64,000 bases of DNA from Pseudarthrobacter oxydans (GCF_030812335.1 NZ_JAUSSN010000004.1:1-64000); one strand, 5' to 3'; positions 8,237-17,543 are shown, counted from the first letter of the stretch. Notes: generated from the letters alone by a model not told the origin. Translations and numbers: made by a program.

Positions 8237-8263
8237 AAAATGCCCGCATCTCAATGCGCGGGC
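8237..8263 (-). terminator. Terminator, minus strand, downstream of the MOSC gene
   Basis: Minus-strand stem gcccgc/gcgggc (8258-8263 with 8242-8247), extended by an offset atgc/gcat, followed by attttc. It is about 150 bases past the MOSC stop. Confidence 0.6.
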
Positions 8264-8414
8264 CCCAACACTTACCAGTCTTGCCTCAAGAATTGGGCAG
8301 GAAATAAGGGATTTCCGGAGTGGGGGATAGTTCAATTGTAGGGCATGGATCCGCGCATGGGTAACTCAGGGGCTTACGACGGCGGTGATCCTGCGCACAC
8401 GGGCGCCTGTCCCG

Positions 8415-9068
8415 CTACACCCCGAGGCTGCGCTGAAGCTTCGCGAACTCCCCGTGGTACTCGGGTTGGAGGCGGATCTCGCCGTCGGCGTCGGCGTCCC
8501 GCAGGGCCTCCATGTCCTCGACCGTGGGGTCGCTGAACCACTTGCCGATGGTCACCCCGTGGGTGGGGACGAAGATCCGGTGGATGTGGTCGCCGGCCTG
8601 GATGCTGCCCACCCGCACCACCCGCAGATAGGTCCCCACCCGCCCGGCATCGCCGAACCGCTTGACCCAGTGCGGTTCATGCATCCGGCGCTGGAACGTC
8701 GCGCAGGGGGTGCGGGGCGAGGTCACTTCGACTTCGACGTCGAGTCCGATCTTCCAGCGTTCGCCGATGATTGCGTCGGTGGCGCTGATGCCGGCAATAC
8801 GCAGGTTCTCCCCGAAGATCCCCGGCGGCAGGTCACGGCCGAGCTCCGCGGCCCAGTAGTCCGCGTCGTCCTGGGAGTAGGCGTAAAGCGCCTGGTCCTC
8901 GCCGCCGTGGTGGACGCGGCTGGCCTGGACGTCGCCGCGCAGCCCGAGCCTGTGCACCCTGACCGGCCCGGCCACGGGACGCTTGTCGATCGCTGTGACG
9001 CCCACGGTTCCGGGGTCGTCCAGCAACTGGTGTACGCGGCAGACGGCGAGCACAGAAGCGGTGTCCAT
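8415..9068 (-). CDS. MOSC-domain protein, YiiM-like
   Basis: 217 residues. The MOSC core is clear: LRGDVQASRVHHGGEDQALYAY (43-64), GIFGENLR (83-90), then TPCATF with C122. In MOSC proteins this conserved cysteine is proposed to handle the molybdenum cofactor sulfur. The C-terminal 60 residues match the helical extension of YiiM proteins, which reduce N-hydroxylated compounds using molybdenum cofactor. Start at 9068 (MDTASVL); the longer open frame upstream is arginine-rich and overlaps the promoter region. It is divergent from the acyl-CoA dehydrogenase gene. Confidence 0.88.
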   Translation of the reverse strand: MDTASVLAVCRVHQLLDDPGTVGVTAIDKRPVAGPVRVHRLGLRGDVQASRVHHGGEDQALYAYSQDDADYWAAELGRDLPPGIFGENLRIAGISATDAIIGERWKIGLDVEVEVTSPRTPCATFQRRMHEPHWVKRFGDAGRVGTYLRVVRVGSIQAGDHIHRIFVPTHGVTIGKWFSDPTVEDMEALRDADADGEIRLQPEYHGEFAKLQRSLGV

Positions 9069-9330
9069 GGCACCAGTGTAGGCCTGGGCCCCCGGGGCCG
9101 CCCACGGGACATGTCCCCCGCACGCCACACAAACCCGCGGCCCGGGACCCCTGCGGCCCCGAAACCGGTCCGGCTCCGGACCCGCGCGACGCTCCAGCCC
9201 AGTTACATTCCGGCGCAGCCCCCGATTCCCCGGCGACACCGGCGTGTTGGCCGGGATCCGGGCCCGTGTCCGGAAGTAACTGGGCGGGAAGGCCGGGCCG
9301 GCGGCCGCGCCGAGACCGTAGGATGCTGAA

Positions 9331-10539
9331 ATGAGCACCGAGGCTGGTTTTCCCTCTGGATCTGACGTTTCCGACGTGTCCGACATCCTGGCAATCGATT
9401 CCCTGCTGAGCGCCGGCGAACTGGCCCTCCGGGAGCGGGTCCGCGATTTCACCGAGCAGCGGATCCGTCCCGGCATCGCCGGCTGGTACGAGGACGGCGT
9501 CTTCCCGCTGGAGCTGGCCCCCGAACTGGGGGAACTCGGTGTCCTCGGGATGCATCTGGAGGGCTACGGCTGCCCGGGCCGCTCCGCCGTTGAATACGGC
9601 CTGGCGGCGATGGAACTGGAGGCCGGCGATTCCGGGATCCGGACCTTCGTCTCCGTGCAGGGCTCGCTGGCCATGACAGCCATCCACAAGTGGGGCTCCG
9701 AGGAGCAGAAGCAGGAGTGGCTCCCCCGGATGGCCGCCGGCGAAATAATCGGCAGCTTCGCGCTGACCGAGCCCACCGCCGGCTCGGACCCGGCCTCCAT
9801 GCAGACCTTCGCCCGCCGCGACGGCTCGGGCGACGACGCCGGCTGGATCCTGGACGGCACCAAACGCTGGATCGGGCTCGCCTCGGTGGCCGACGTGCTG
9901 GTGGTCTGGGCCATGACCGACGACGGTGTCCGCGGCTTCCTGGTCCCCGCCCGCACCCCCGGGGTCACCGCGACAACGATCGGACAGAAGCTCTCGATGC
10001 GCGCCTCGATCCAGTGTGATGTCGCGTTCGACGGCGTCCGGCTGGCTCCGGAGGCCCTGCTTCCGGCAGCCCGCGGGCTGCGTGGGCCGTTCAGCTGCCT
10101 GAACGAGGCCCGCTACGGGATCGCGTGGGGAGCGATGGGCGCGGCCCGGGACTCCTACGAGGCCGCGCTGAAGTATTCGCAGGAGCGGCTGCAGTTCGGC
10201 AAGCCCCTCGCCGGCTACCAGCTGACCCAGGAGAAGCTCGTGAACATGCTGCTCGAGATCCAGAAAGGCACACTCGTGGCGCTGCAGCTGGGACGGCTCA
10301 AGGATGCCGGGAAACTGCGGCCCGAGCAGATCTCGCTGGGCAAACTGAACAACGTTCGTGAGGCGATCGCGATCGCCCGCGAGGCCCGGACCATCCTGGG
10401 CGGGAACGGGATCACCCTGGACTACTCCCCGCTCCGGCACGCCGCCAACCTGGAGTCCGTGCGCACCTACGAGGGCACCGACGAGGTGCACACCCTGGTC
10501 CTGGGCCAGCACATCACCGGGCTGGCCGCCTTCCGCTAG
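9331..10539 (+). CDS. gcdH: Acyl-CoA dehydrogenase, glutaryl-CoA dehydrogenase type
   Basis: 402-residue FAD flavoprotein of full family length. The FAD/substrate signature FALTEPTAGSDP lies near 148-159. DSGIRTFVSVQGSL matches the GCDH segment whose arginine binds the glutaryl carboxylate. The catalytic base is E381 in RTYEGTDEVH. These points favour glutaryl-CoA dehydrogenase (glutaryl-CoA to crotonyl-CoA, lysine/tryptophan breakdown) over a general short-chain enzyme. A TAGGAT hexamer at 9319-9324 ends six bases before the ATG, with no ribosome site, so the mRNA is probably leaderless. It converges with the SDR gene (ten bases apart). Confidence 0.9.
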   Translation: MSTEAGFPSGSDVSDVSDILAIDSLLSAGELALRERVRDFTEQRIRPGIAGWYEDGVFPLELAPELGELGVLGMHLEGYGCPGRSAVEYGLAAMELEAGDSGIRTFVSVQGSLAMTAIHKWGSEEQKQEWLPRMAAGEIIGSFALTEPTAGSDPASMQTFARRDGSGDDAGWILDGTKRWIGLASVADVLVVWAMTDDGVRGFLVPARTPGVTATTIGQKLSMRASIQCDVAFDGVRLAPEALLPAARGLRGPFSCLNEARYGIAWGAMGAARDSYEAALKYSQERLQFGKPLAGYQLTQEKLVNMLLEIQKGTLVALQLGRLKDAGKLRPEQISLGKLNNVREAIAIAREARTILGGNGITLDYSPLRHAANLESVRTYEGTDEVHTLVLGQHITGLAAFR

Positions 10540-10548
10540 CCCGGGCGG

Positions 10549-11370
10549 TCAGGCGGAGAAGCCGCCGTCGGCCTTGACCAGCTGGCCGGACACCCAGCGC
10601 CCGTCGGGTGAGAGCAGGAACGCTACCGTCCCGGCCACATCCGCCGGGGTGCCGAGCCGGCCGCCGGGCTGGCGCCGGGCCAGTTCTTCGCGCAGCGTCC
10701 GGTCCATCCAGCCGGTGTCCACCGGGCCGGGATTGAGCACGTTGGCGCTGATTCCCATTGGTCCGAGTTCCCGCGCGGCCGCGGTCACGATCCGGTCCAG
10801 CGCGCCCTTGGATGCGCCATAGGGCAGGTTGAAGGCGGTGTGGTCGCTGGTCAGGGCCACGATGGCGCCGCCCTCGGGCGGGGCCTGCCGGGCAAACGCC
10901 GCGATCAGCTGCCAGCTGGCGCGGGTGTTGACGGCGAAATGCCGCTCGAAGCTTTCCAGGGACGTGTCCAGGATGCCGGAGTCCACGGATTCAGCGTGGC
11001 TGAGCACCATCCCCTGCAGCGGCCCAGCCTCAGCCGCGACGGCCGCCATCAGCCCGTCCACGGCCTGCGGGTCCTGGAAATCTGCCGGCAGCGCGACGAC
11101 GGCGGCGCCGGCGGTCCGGAGTTCCGCGGTGAGCCGTCCGACGTCGTCAGGCTGGACGCCCCACGGCATCCGGGCGTCGTAGTCCTGCCAGTAAGTCAGC
11201 ACGAGGTCCCAGCCGTCGGCCGCCAGCCGGCGCGCGATGCCCGCACCGATTCCCGCCAGCCGGCCGACGCCGGTCACCAGGACAGTTTTGCGGTGCGCCG
11301 GGGGCGCCGGAGGCCGGTGTTCGGGAGGCTGGGGCGCGGCAGGCGGCACAGCGGGCGGGGTGGCATCCAT
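10549..11370 (-). CDS. Short-chain dehydrogenase/reductase
   Basis: 273 residues with a proline-rich 27-residue N-terminal extension. The cofactor motif is TGVGRLAGIG (33-42). The catalytic residues are S174 (LTSDHT), Y183 and K187 (YGASK), and NPGPVDTGWM closes the substrate loop. The usual NNAG after strand 4 is replaced by SHAE (123-126), a departure seen in a few SDR subgroups. Substrate unknown. The promoter side contains four 15-bp tandem repeats. It is convergent with the acyl-CoA dehydrogenase. Confidence 0.88.
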   Translation of the reverse strand: MDATPPAVPPAAPQPPEHRPPAPPAHRKTVLVTGVGRLAGIGAGIARRLAADGWDLVLTYWQDYDARMPWGVQPDDVGRLTAELRTAGAAVVALPADFQDPQAVDGLMAAVAAEAGPLQGMVLSHAESVDSGILDTSLESFERHFAVNTRASWQLIAAFARQAPPEGGAIVALTSDHTAFNLPYGASKGALDRIVTAAARELGPMGISANVLNPGPVDTGWMDRTLREELARRQPGGRLGTPADVAGTVAFLLSPDGRWVSGQLVKADGGFSA

Positions 11371-11383
11371 GCGGACCAGCCTA

Positions 11384-11443
11384 GCGGCAGGTTTTCCCGC
11401 GGCAGGTTTTCCCGCGGCAGGTTTTCCCGCGGCAGGTTTCCTG
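11384..11443. repeat. Four tandem copies of a 15-bp repeat
   Basis: gcggcaggttttccc is repeated at 11384, 11399 and 11414, with a diverged fourth copy at 11429. The array sits 13 bases upstream of the SDR start codon on the minus strand, in its promoter area. Confidence 0.9.
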
Positions 11444-11530
11444 CGGACGGCGCCCCGCGTCAGGCTTCCCTGGACGGGGCCAACCCCGGACCCATTCCCG
11501 CGGATCCGGCCCCTTGGTTGCCGCGGCCGG

Positions 11531-12898
11531 TTAGGCCGGGACGGGCGCGGGCTTCTTGGCGGCGGTGTCCTTGCGGATGGTCGCGCTGATGACGGCGGCG
11601 ATCGTGCACATCGCGGCGGCGCCGAACCAGGCGTAGGTGTAGTGTCCGGTGGCGTCCCGGACGGCGCCGGCGGCCAGAGCCGCGGCGGCCGCCCCGAGCT
11701 GGTGGGCGGCGAAGACCCAGCCGAACACGACGCTGCCGTCCGCGCCGAAGACCTCGCGGCAGATGGCGGCGGTCGGCGGCACGGTGGCGACCCAGTCCAG
11801 CCCGTAGATCACCACGAACACGATCATGCTGGGCTGGACGGTCGCGCTCAGCAGCAGCGGCAGGACCAGCAGGCCAATGCCGCGGAACTGGTAGTAGACC
11901 GCGAGCAGGATCCGGGGATTGAAGCGGTCGGTGAGCCAGCCGGAGGCGATCGTCCCCACGATGTCGAAGATCCCGACGACGGCCAGCAGGCCCGCCGCCG
12001 TCGTCGTCGACATCCCGTGATCGTGGGCGGAGGGGATGAAATGCGTGCCGATCAGGCCGTTGGTGGTCGCGCCGCAGATCGCGAACCCGGCGGCGAGCGC
12101 CCAGAACGTCCGCACCCTGCTGGCCCGCTTGAGCACCTGCAGCGCACGGACCGCGGCATTCCGGCTCGGTTCCTCGGCTCCGGCGGCGCCCGCGGGGCCC
12201 GGTCCTGCGGTGCCGGCGGCGCCCGGCCCGGCGCCCGGCCCGGCGGCGGGCACGGTCCCCGCGTCGGCACCGTAGGGCAGCACCCCGGCCTCGGCCGGTG
12301 AGTTCTTCAGGAACTTCAGCACCAGCGGCACCACGGCCAGGGCGCCGGCGGCGATCAGCAGCGACGCCTGCCGCCACCCCGCATCCTGGGCGAGGGCGGC
12401 GATGAACGGCAGGAAGACCAGCTGTCCCGCGGCACTGCCGGCGGTGAGGATGCCGATCACCAGGCCGCGGCTCTTGACGAACCAGGTGTTGGCGATGGTC
12501 GCCGCGAAGACCAGCGCCATGGACCCGGTCCCGAGCCCGATCAGCAGCCCCCAGGTCAGCAGGATCTGCCAGGACTCGTTGACCAGCACGGTCAGGGCGC
12601 TGCCGGCCCCGATCAGCACCAGCGCCACGGACGTGACAATGCGGACGCCGAAGCGTTCCATCAGGGCCGCGGCGAAGGGGGCGGTGAGGCCGAAGAGCAC
12701 CAGGTTGATGCTGACCGCGGCCGAGAGCACCGTGGTGGACCAGCCGAATTCGCTCTGCAGCGGCACCATCAGCACCCCCGGCGCGGCACGGAAGCCCGCG
12801 GCGCCGACGAGTGCGAGGAAGGCGACCGCGGCGACGATCCAGGCGGGGTGGATCCGCCGTTTGGGCGCGGGCAACAGAGTGGTTTCGGGGGCGCTCAT
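11531..12898 (-). CDS. MFS transporter (oxalate/formate antiporter-like or monocarboxylate type)
   Basis: 455 residues and twelve predicted membrane segments. The central cytoplasmic loop after TM6 carries a low-complexity Ala/Gly/Pro insert (about 30 residues). The ATG at 12898 overlaps the HxlR stop by four bases (ATGA), so both genes are translated together and the HxlR protein very likely controls the exporter. An extended upstream frame reaching 13105 only overlaps the regulator gene. Substrate unknown. Confidence 0.85.
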   Translation of the reverse strand: MSAPETTLLPAPKRRIHPAWIVAAVAFLALVGAAGFRAAPGVLMVPLQSEFGWSTTVLSAAVSINLVLFGLTAPFAAALMERFGVRIVTSVALVLIGAGSALTVLVNESWQILLTWGLLIGLGTGSMALVFAATIANTWFVKSRGLVIGILTAGSAAGQLVFLPFIAALAQDAGWRQASLLIAAGALAVVPLVLKFLKNSPAEAGVLPYGADAGTVPAAGPGAGPGAAGTAGPGPAGAAGAEEPSRNAAVRALQVLKRASRVRTFWALAAGFAICGATTNGLIGTHFIPSAHDHGMSTTTAAGLLAVVGIFDIVGTIASGWLTDRFNPRILLAVYYQFRGIGLLVLPLLLSATVQPSMIVFVVIYGLDWVATVPPTAAICREVFGADGSVVFGWVFAAHQLGAAAAALAAGAVRDATGHYTYAWFGAAAMCTIAAVISATIRKDTAAKKPAPVPA

Positions 12899-13467
12899 GC
12901 GGCGGGTCCGTTCAGGTGGGCGGCGGCGTCGGACGGGACCGGGACCGGGAGTGTAGTACCGGCCGGGGTCGGGGGCGCAGCCGGCGCGGCGGCGAGGATC
13001 ACAGGTTCCGGGGTCCGGCTCAGGCTGTGCCAGCTCGTGTTGCGGGCCGTGAGCCGCTCCCCGCATACGGTGCAGCTGTCCGCGGAGGTCGTGCGCGATC
13101 CGCAACCGGTGTGGATCACGAACATGTGGGCCCGCTCGGACGGCGCCGGCAGATGCTTTTCGGCCCAGAGCACGACGGCGTTCAGCACCGGCAGGGCGTC
13201 CTCCCCCATCGCGGTAAGCACGTACTCCTGGCGGGTGCGGCCGCCGTCGTCGTACGGCTGCCGGCTGAGCAGCCCGGCGTCGACGAGTGCCGTGAGGCGT
13301 TTGGTGAGGACGGAATCCGCGGCCCCGAGCCGGGACTTGATGGCGTCGAAGCGGCCGTTGCCGAAGAAGACCTCACGCAGGACGAGCATGCCCCACGGGT
13401 CGCCGAGGATGTCCAGGCCGCGGGCCATGCTGCAGCTCCGTTGGGACCAGTCAGATCGAAGTGCCAT
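12895..13467 (-). CDS. HxlR-family transcriptional regulator
   Basis: 190 residues. Residues 9-105 are a MarR-like winged helix with the HxlR signature: CSMARGLDILGDPWGMLVLRE, then FDAIKSRLG and LTKRLTALVDAGLL. The C-terminal extension holds H119, C122, C132 and C135 (CTVC), a possible metal-binding knuckle found in longer HxlR members, followed by an Ala/Pro-rich tail. It is the first gene of a two-gene unit with the MFS transporter. Likely role: sensing a toxic small molecule or electrophile and controlling its export (inference). Confidence 0.88.
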   Translation of the reverse strand: MALRSDWSQRSCSMARGLDILGDPWGMLVLREVFFGNGRFDAIKSRLGAADSVLTKRLTALVDAGLLSRQPYDDGGRTRQEYVLTAMGEDALPVLNAVVLWAEKHLPAPSERAHMFVIHTGCGSRTTSADSCTVCGERLTARNTSWHSLSRTPEPVILAAAPAAPPTPAGTTLPVPVPSDAAAHLNGPAA

Positions 13468-13549
13468 GCCGACAAAGCTAGCTGACTATCTTCAAGAAAG
13501 CTAGAGGGATCTCTACCGGCTGGCCGGCGGGGCCGGCGGGACGGGCGGG

Positions 13550-14842
13550 CTAGGGTCGAATGCTGATCCCCGGGCGGAGCGCGGCGCGGGAGGGCCGGTA
13601 GGCCAGCGCCCAGAACACCAGCATGGCGATCCCGCAGAGCACACCGAGGCTCGCCACGATCAGCTGCCATTGGGTCTGCGGGTCCTTGCCCCATTCGGCC
13701 GCCCCGGCCATGACGGACAGATACTTGGGCGTCAGGTAGAAGGCCAGGGCCGAGAACGCGACGGTTATCCAGCCGGCGAGGCGCATCCGGCCGTTCCGGG
13801 ACGGCACCCGGTGGATCGCGAAGCCCATGCAGGGCAGCGCCACGGCCATCCACACCCAGTGGTGGGACCAGGACACCGGGCTGATCAGGAGCATCAGTAC
13901 CGCGGTGGCCGAGACCGCGACGAAGTTCTCGTCCGCGTCCACGGCCCAGGCGATCACGAGCGCGGCCACGGCGGCCAGGGCCAGGGAGAGCACCAGCCAC
14001 AGCATGCTGGTCAGGCCGGAGTCCGGGAGTCCCAGGTGCAGCAGCAGGCCCTTGACCGAGAGGTTGTCCACGTAGGCCGGCCCGCCGATCCGTCCGGTGT
14101 CCGGCAGGATCTTGGTCCAGAAGGTGTGCGAGGCCGTGGGCAGGATGGCCCAGGCAAGGCCGATCGAGCCGAAGAAGCCGGCTGCCATCCAGCCGAGCGC
14201 CTTGAAGTCGCGGCGGACCAGGAAATACAGCCCGAACGCCAGCGGGGTCAGCTTGATCCCGGCCGCGACGCCGATCAGCAGCCCCGCAGGCCAGCGGATC
14301 TCCCCGGCCCGGGCTTTGCCGTAGAGCGCGAAGTCGGCGAGGATCAGGCCCATCAGGATGATGTTGATCTGGCCGAAGTCGAAGGTGTCCCGCCACGGGC
14401 CCAGGAGCAGGATCGCGGCCGTGCCGGCCAGGGCCACGGCCCGGAAGCGCCAGTCGGCGAACGCGTTCCGCCAGCCGCCGAGCCGGAAGTAGTGCCGCGC
14501 GAGCCAGGCGGACACGGTCGCGGCCCCCAGCAGCGCCGTGCTGATGAACACGAGGCCGCCGCCGTCCTGGCCCAGAGTCGCCATCGCCGCGAACAGCAGC
14601 GCCGCGAACGGCGGGTAGGTGAACGGCAGCCCGTCCCGCGGCGCGTAGAGCTCGTTGACGCCGGTCTCCCCGGTCTGCAGCACCCGGCTGCCGCCGTAGA
14701 AGTACACCTCGAAGTCGTTCATCAGCGGGATGTAGGACGAGTACAGCACCACCAGGGCGAGGACGACGGCGAGCGCGCCGGCCGCCGTCGCGAGCCAGCC
14801 GCGCATGGTGGAGGGCGTGGCCCTGATGGTGGTGGTGGTCAC
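13550..14842 (-). CDS. GT87 family membrane mannosyltransferase (DUF2029)
   Basis: 430 residues with about ten membrane helices. The first extracytoplasmic loop contains NDFEVYFYGG (42-51), with D43 as the expected catalytic aspartate, followed by TYPPFAAL. This is typical of alpha-1,2-mannosyltransferases that use polyprenyl-phosphate mannose for cell-envelope glycans. Start is GTG at 14842, only six bases after the cystathionine gamma-synthase stop, so it is probably co-transcribed with that gene, an odd functional pairing. Confidence 0.88.
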   Translation of the reverse strand: MTTTTIRATPSTMRGWLATAAGALAVVLALVVLYSSYIPLMNDFEVYFYGGSRVLQTGETGVNELYAPRDGLPFTYPPFAALLFAAMATLGQDGGGLVFISTALLGAATVSAWLARHYFRLGGWRNAFADWRFRAVALAGTAAILLLGPWRDTFDFGQINIILMGLILADFALYGKARAGEIRWPAGLLIGVAAGIKLTPLAFGLYFLVRRDFKALGWMAAGFFGSIGLAWAILPTASHTFWTKILPDTGRIGGPAYVDNLSVKGLLLHLGLPDSGLTSMLWLVLSLALAAVAALVIAWAVDADENFVAVSATAVLMLLISPVSWSHHWVWMAVALPCMGFAIHRVPSRNGRMRLAGWITVAFSALAFYLTPKYLSVMAGAAEWGKDPQTQWQLIVASLGVLCGIAMLVFWALAYRPSRAALRPGISIRP

Positions 14843-14848
14843 GGGTGC

Positions 14849-16066
14849 TTAGCTGCCTGACTCGCCGGCGCCGGAGCCGAGCTGAGCGAAGGCCTGCTCG
14901 AGGTCGGCGATCAGGTCCTCGACGTCCTCGATGCCGCAGGAGAGCCGGATCAGGTTGACCGGGACGGCGAGTTCGGTGCCCTTGACCGAGGCGTGCGTCA
15001 TTTCCGAGGGGTAGTTCATCAGCGATTCGATCCCGCCGAGCGACTCGGCCAGGGTGAACACGGAGGTGGACTCGGCCACCTTGCGTGCCGCCGCCTCGCC
15101 GCCCTTGAACTGTACGGAGATCATGCCGCCGAACTTCTTCATCTGCTTTTTGGCGAGCTCGTGCCCGGGGTGGGAGGGCAGGCCCGGGTACAGCACGGCC
15201 TCGACCTCGGGGCGCTGCAGCAGCCATTCGGCCACGGCCTGCGCGTTGTCGCTGTGCCGGTCCATGCGGACGCCGAGGGTCTTGAGGCCGCGGGTGGTCA
15301 GGAAGGCGTCCATCGGGCCGGAGATGGCGCCGACGGCGAACTGCACGAAGCCGATCTTCTCGGCCAGCTCCGCGTCGTTGACGATGATGGCGCCGCCGAC
15401 GACGTCGGAGTGCCCGCCGATGTACTTGGTGGTGGAGTGCACCACGATGTCGGCGCCGAGGGCCAGCGGGGTCTGCAGGTACGGCGAGGCGAAGGTGTTG
15501 TCCACCACGAGGAGGGCGCCGGCGTCGTGCGCCAGCTTGGCGAGGGCCGCGATGTCGGTGATCTTCATCATCGGGTTCGACGGCGTCTCCACCCACACGA
15601 GGCGGGTCTTGCCCCCGTTTGAACCACCCGCCGCCACGGCCGTCGCGACGGCCTCAAGGTTGGACATGTCCACCGGGGTGTTGCCGATGCCCCACTCCCC
15701 CAGCACCCGGGCGATCAGCCGGTAGGTGCCGCCGTAGGCGTCATTGCCGAGCACGATGTGGTCCCCCGGGCGGGTGAGCGCGCGGATCATCGAGTCCTCG
15801 GCGGCGAGGCCGGAGCTGAAGGAGAACGCGGCGGTCCCGCCCTCAAGGGCGGCGAGCTGTTCCTGCAGCGAGTCGCGGGTGGGGTTGGTGCCCCGGCCGT
15901 ATTCGTAGCCGGCCCGCAGCACGCCGATCGCTTCCTGGGCGTAGGTGGTGGAGAAGTGCACGGGCGGCACGACGGCGCCGGTGCGCGGCTCGAACTCCTG
16001 GCCGGCGTGCACGGCGCGGGTGTTGAAGCCGGTGGTGGGTGCGGCGGAGCTTTCTGGCAAAGACAT
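14849..16066 (-). CDS. metB: Cystathionine gamma-synthase / gamma-lyase family PLP enzyme
   Basis: 405 residues, full length for the Cys/Met metabolism PLP family. The motifs are YGRGTNPTRD (56-65), FSSGLAAEDS (83-92), DNTFASPYLQTP (189-200) and the PLP lysine K214 in HSTTKYIGGHSD. aaagga lies about seven bases upstream of the ATG. It is 91 bases downstream of cystathionine beta-synthase on the same strand. In actinobacteria this pairing (as with Mycobacterium Rv1077/Rv1079) interconverts homocysteine and cysteine via cystathionine. Synthase and lyase activities cannot be separated by motif alone. Confidence 0.92.
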   Translation of the reverse strand: MSLPESSAAPTTGFNTRAVHAGQEFEPRTGAVVPPVHFSTTYAQEAIGVLRAGYEYGRGTNPTRDSLQEQLAALEGGTAAFSFSSGLAAEDSMIRALTRPGDHIVLGNDAYGGTYRLIARVLGEWGIGNTPVDMSNLEAVATAVAAGGSNGGKTRLVWVETPSNPMMKITDIAALAKLAHDAGALLVVDNTFASPYLQTPLALGADIVVHSTTKYIGGHSDVVGGAIIVNDAELAEKIGFVQFAVGAISGPMDAFLTTRGLKTLGVRMDRHSDNAQAVAEWLLQRPEVEAVLYPGLPSHPGHELAKKQMKKFGGMISVQFKGGEAAARKVAESTSVFTLAESLGGIESLMNYPSEMTHASVKGTELAVPVNLIRLSCGIEDVEDLIADLEQAFAQLGSGAGESGS

Positions 16067-16157
16067 GTGCGTTCCTTTCGGCCGGCGGCCGGCGCCCCCG
16101 GAAGGGCGGTCCGGCTGCCGGGTCAGTTGCTGAGGTCAGTTGCGGGCGTCAGTGGCT

Positions 16158-17543
16158 TCAGTTGCTCAGGTAGGCGAGGAGGTCGTGGCGGGTCAGGATC
16201 CCCACCGGAGCTCCGACGAACGTCACCATGAGGGTGTCCGCGTCGGAGAGGAGTTCGCGGGCCGTCTGGATCGATTCGAGCGATCCGATCACCGGCAGCC
16301 GGGCCTCCATGTGTTCGGAGATCTTGTCCGAGAGTTTGGCCTCGCCGCGGAACAGCTTGGCGGTCAGGGTGCGCTCGTCGACGGCGCCGAGGACCTCGCC
16401 CATCACCACGGGCGGTTCCTGGGAGAGCACCGGGATGTGGGAGACGCCGAACTCGTTCATGATGTTGATGACGTCGCGGACGCTCTCGTTCGGGTGGATG
16501 TGCACCAGGTCCGGCAGCTCCCCGGTCTTGGCCTTGAGGATCTCGCCCACGGAGGCGTCGTCGCCGCTGGCCAGGAAGCCGTAGGAGCGCATCCACTGGT
16601 CGTTGAAGATCTTGGCCAGGTAGCCGCGGCCGGAGTCCGGCAGGATCACGACGACGACGGCGTCGTCCGGCAGGTCCTTGGCGACCCGCAGGGCGGCGAC
16701 GACGGCCATGCCGGAGGACCCGCCCACGAGCAGGCCTTCCTCGCGGGCCAGCCGCCGCGTCATCTCGAAGGAGTCTGCGTCACTGACGGCGATGACGTCG
16801 TCCGGGACGGACTTGTCGTAGTTGGCGGGCCACATGTCCTCGCCGACACCCTCGACGAAGTACGGCCGGCCGGTGCCGCCGGAGTAGACCGAACCTGCCG
16901 GGTCCGCGCCGATGATCTTGACCACGCCGCCGTCGGCCTCCGCGCGGTGGGCGGAGACCTCCTTGAGGAACCGGCCGGTGCCGGTGATGGTGCCGCCGGT
17001 GCCGGCGCCGATCACGCAGTGTGTGATCCGGCCGTCCGTGTCGCGCCAGATTTCCGGGCCGGTGGTTTCGTAGTGGCTGGCCGGGGCGGCCGGGTTGGAG
17101 AACTGGTCGGGCTTGTAGGCGCCGGGGATCTCGGTGACGAGCCGGTCCGAGACGCCGTAGTAGCTCTGCGGGCTGTCGGGCGGGACGGCGGTGGGCGTCA
17201 CCACGACCTCGGCGCCGTAGGCCTGGAGCACGGCGCGCTTGTCCTCGCCGACCTTGTCCGGCACCACGAAGATGCAGCGGTAGCCCTTCTGCTGGGCCAC
17301 GAGGGCCAGGCCGACGCCGGTGTTGCCGGAGGTGGGTTCCACGATGGTGCCGCCGGGCAGGAGCTTGCCGGTGCGTTCGGCCTCCTCGATCATCTTCACC
17401 GCGATGCGGTCCTTGATGGAACCGCCGGGGTTCAGGTATTCCAGCTTCACCAGGACCGTGGCCCCGATGCCGTCGGTGACGTGGTGCAGTTTGACGAGCG
17501 GCGTATTGCCGATGAGGTCCAGAACGGACTGGGCGTACTTCAT
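16158..17543 (-). CDS. cbs: Cystathionine beta-synthase with C-terminal CBS pair
   Basis: 461 residues. The N-terminal fold-type II PLP domain contains GNTPLVKL (12-19), PGGSIKDR with PLP lysine K44, EPTSGNTG (69-76), GTGGTITGTGR and GGSSG. The last 125 residues are two CBS motifs, the regulatory module that binds adenosyl ligands. There is no heme domain, as expected in bacteria. I chose the ATG at 17543 (MKYAQSVLDLIGNTP); the longer frame upstream is arginine-rich. A TAACTT (17551-17556) seven bases before the ATG suggests a leaderless mRNA. It is first in a unit with metB and the GT87 gene. Confidence 0.95.
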   Translation of the reverse strand: MKYAQSVLDLIGNTPLVKLHHVTDGIGATVLVKLEYLNPGGSIKDRIAVKMIEEAERTGKLLPGGTIVEPTSGNTGVGLALVAQQKGYRCIFVVPDKVGEDKRAVLQAYGAEVVVTPTAVPPDSPQSYYGVSDRLVTEIPGAYKPDQFSNPAAPASHYETTGPEIWRDTDGRITHCVIGAGTGGTITGTGRFLKEVSAHRAEADGGVVKIIGADPAGSVYSGGTGRPYFVEGVGEDMWPANYDKSVPDDVIAVSDADSFEMTRRLAREEGLLVGGSSGMAVVAALRVAKDLPDDAVVVVILPDSGRGYLAKIFNDQWMRSYGFLASGDDASVGEILKAKTGELPDLVHIHPNESVRDVINIMNEFGVSHIPVLSQEPPVVMGEVLGAVDERTLTAKLFRGEAKLSDKISEHMEARLPVIGSLESIQTARELLSDADTLMVTFVGAPVGILTRHDLLAYLSN

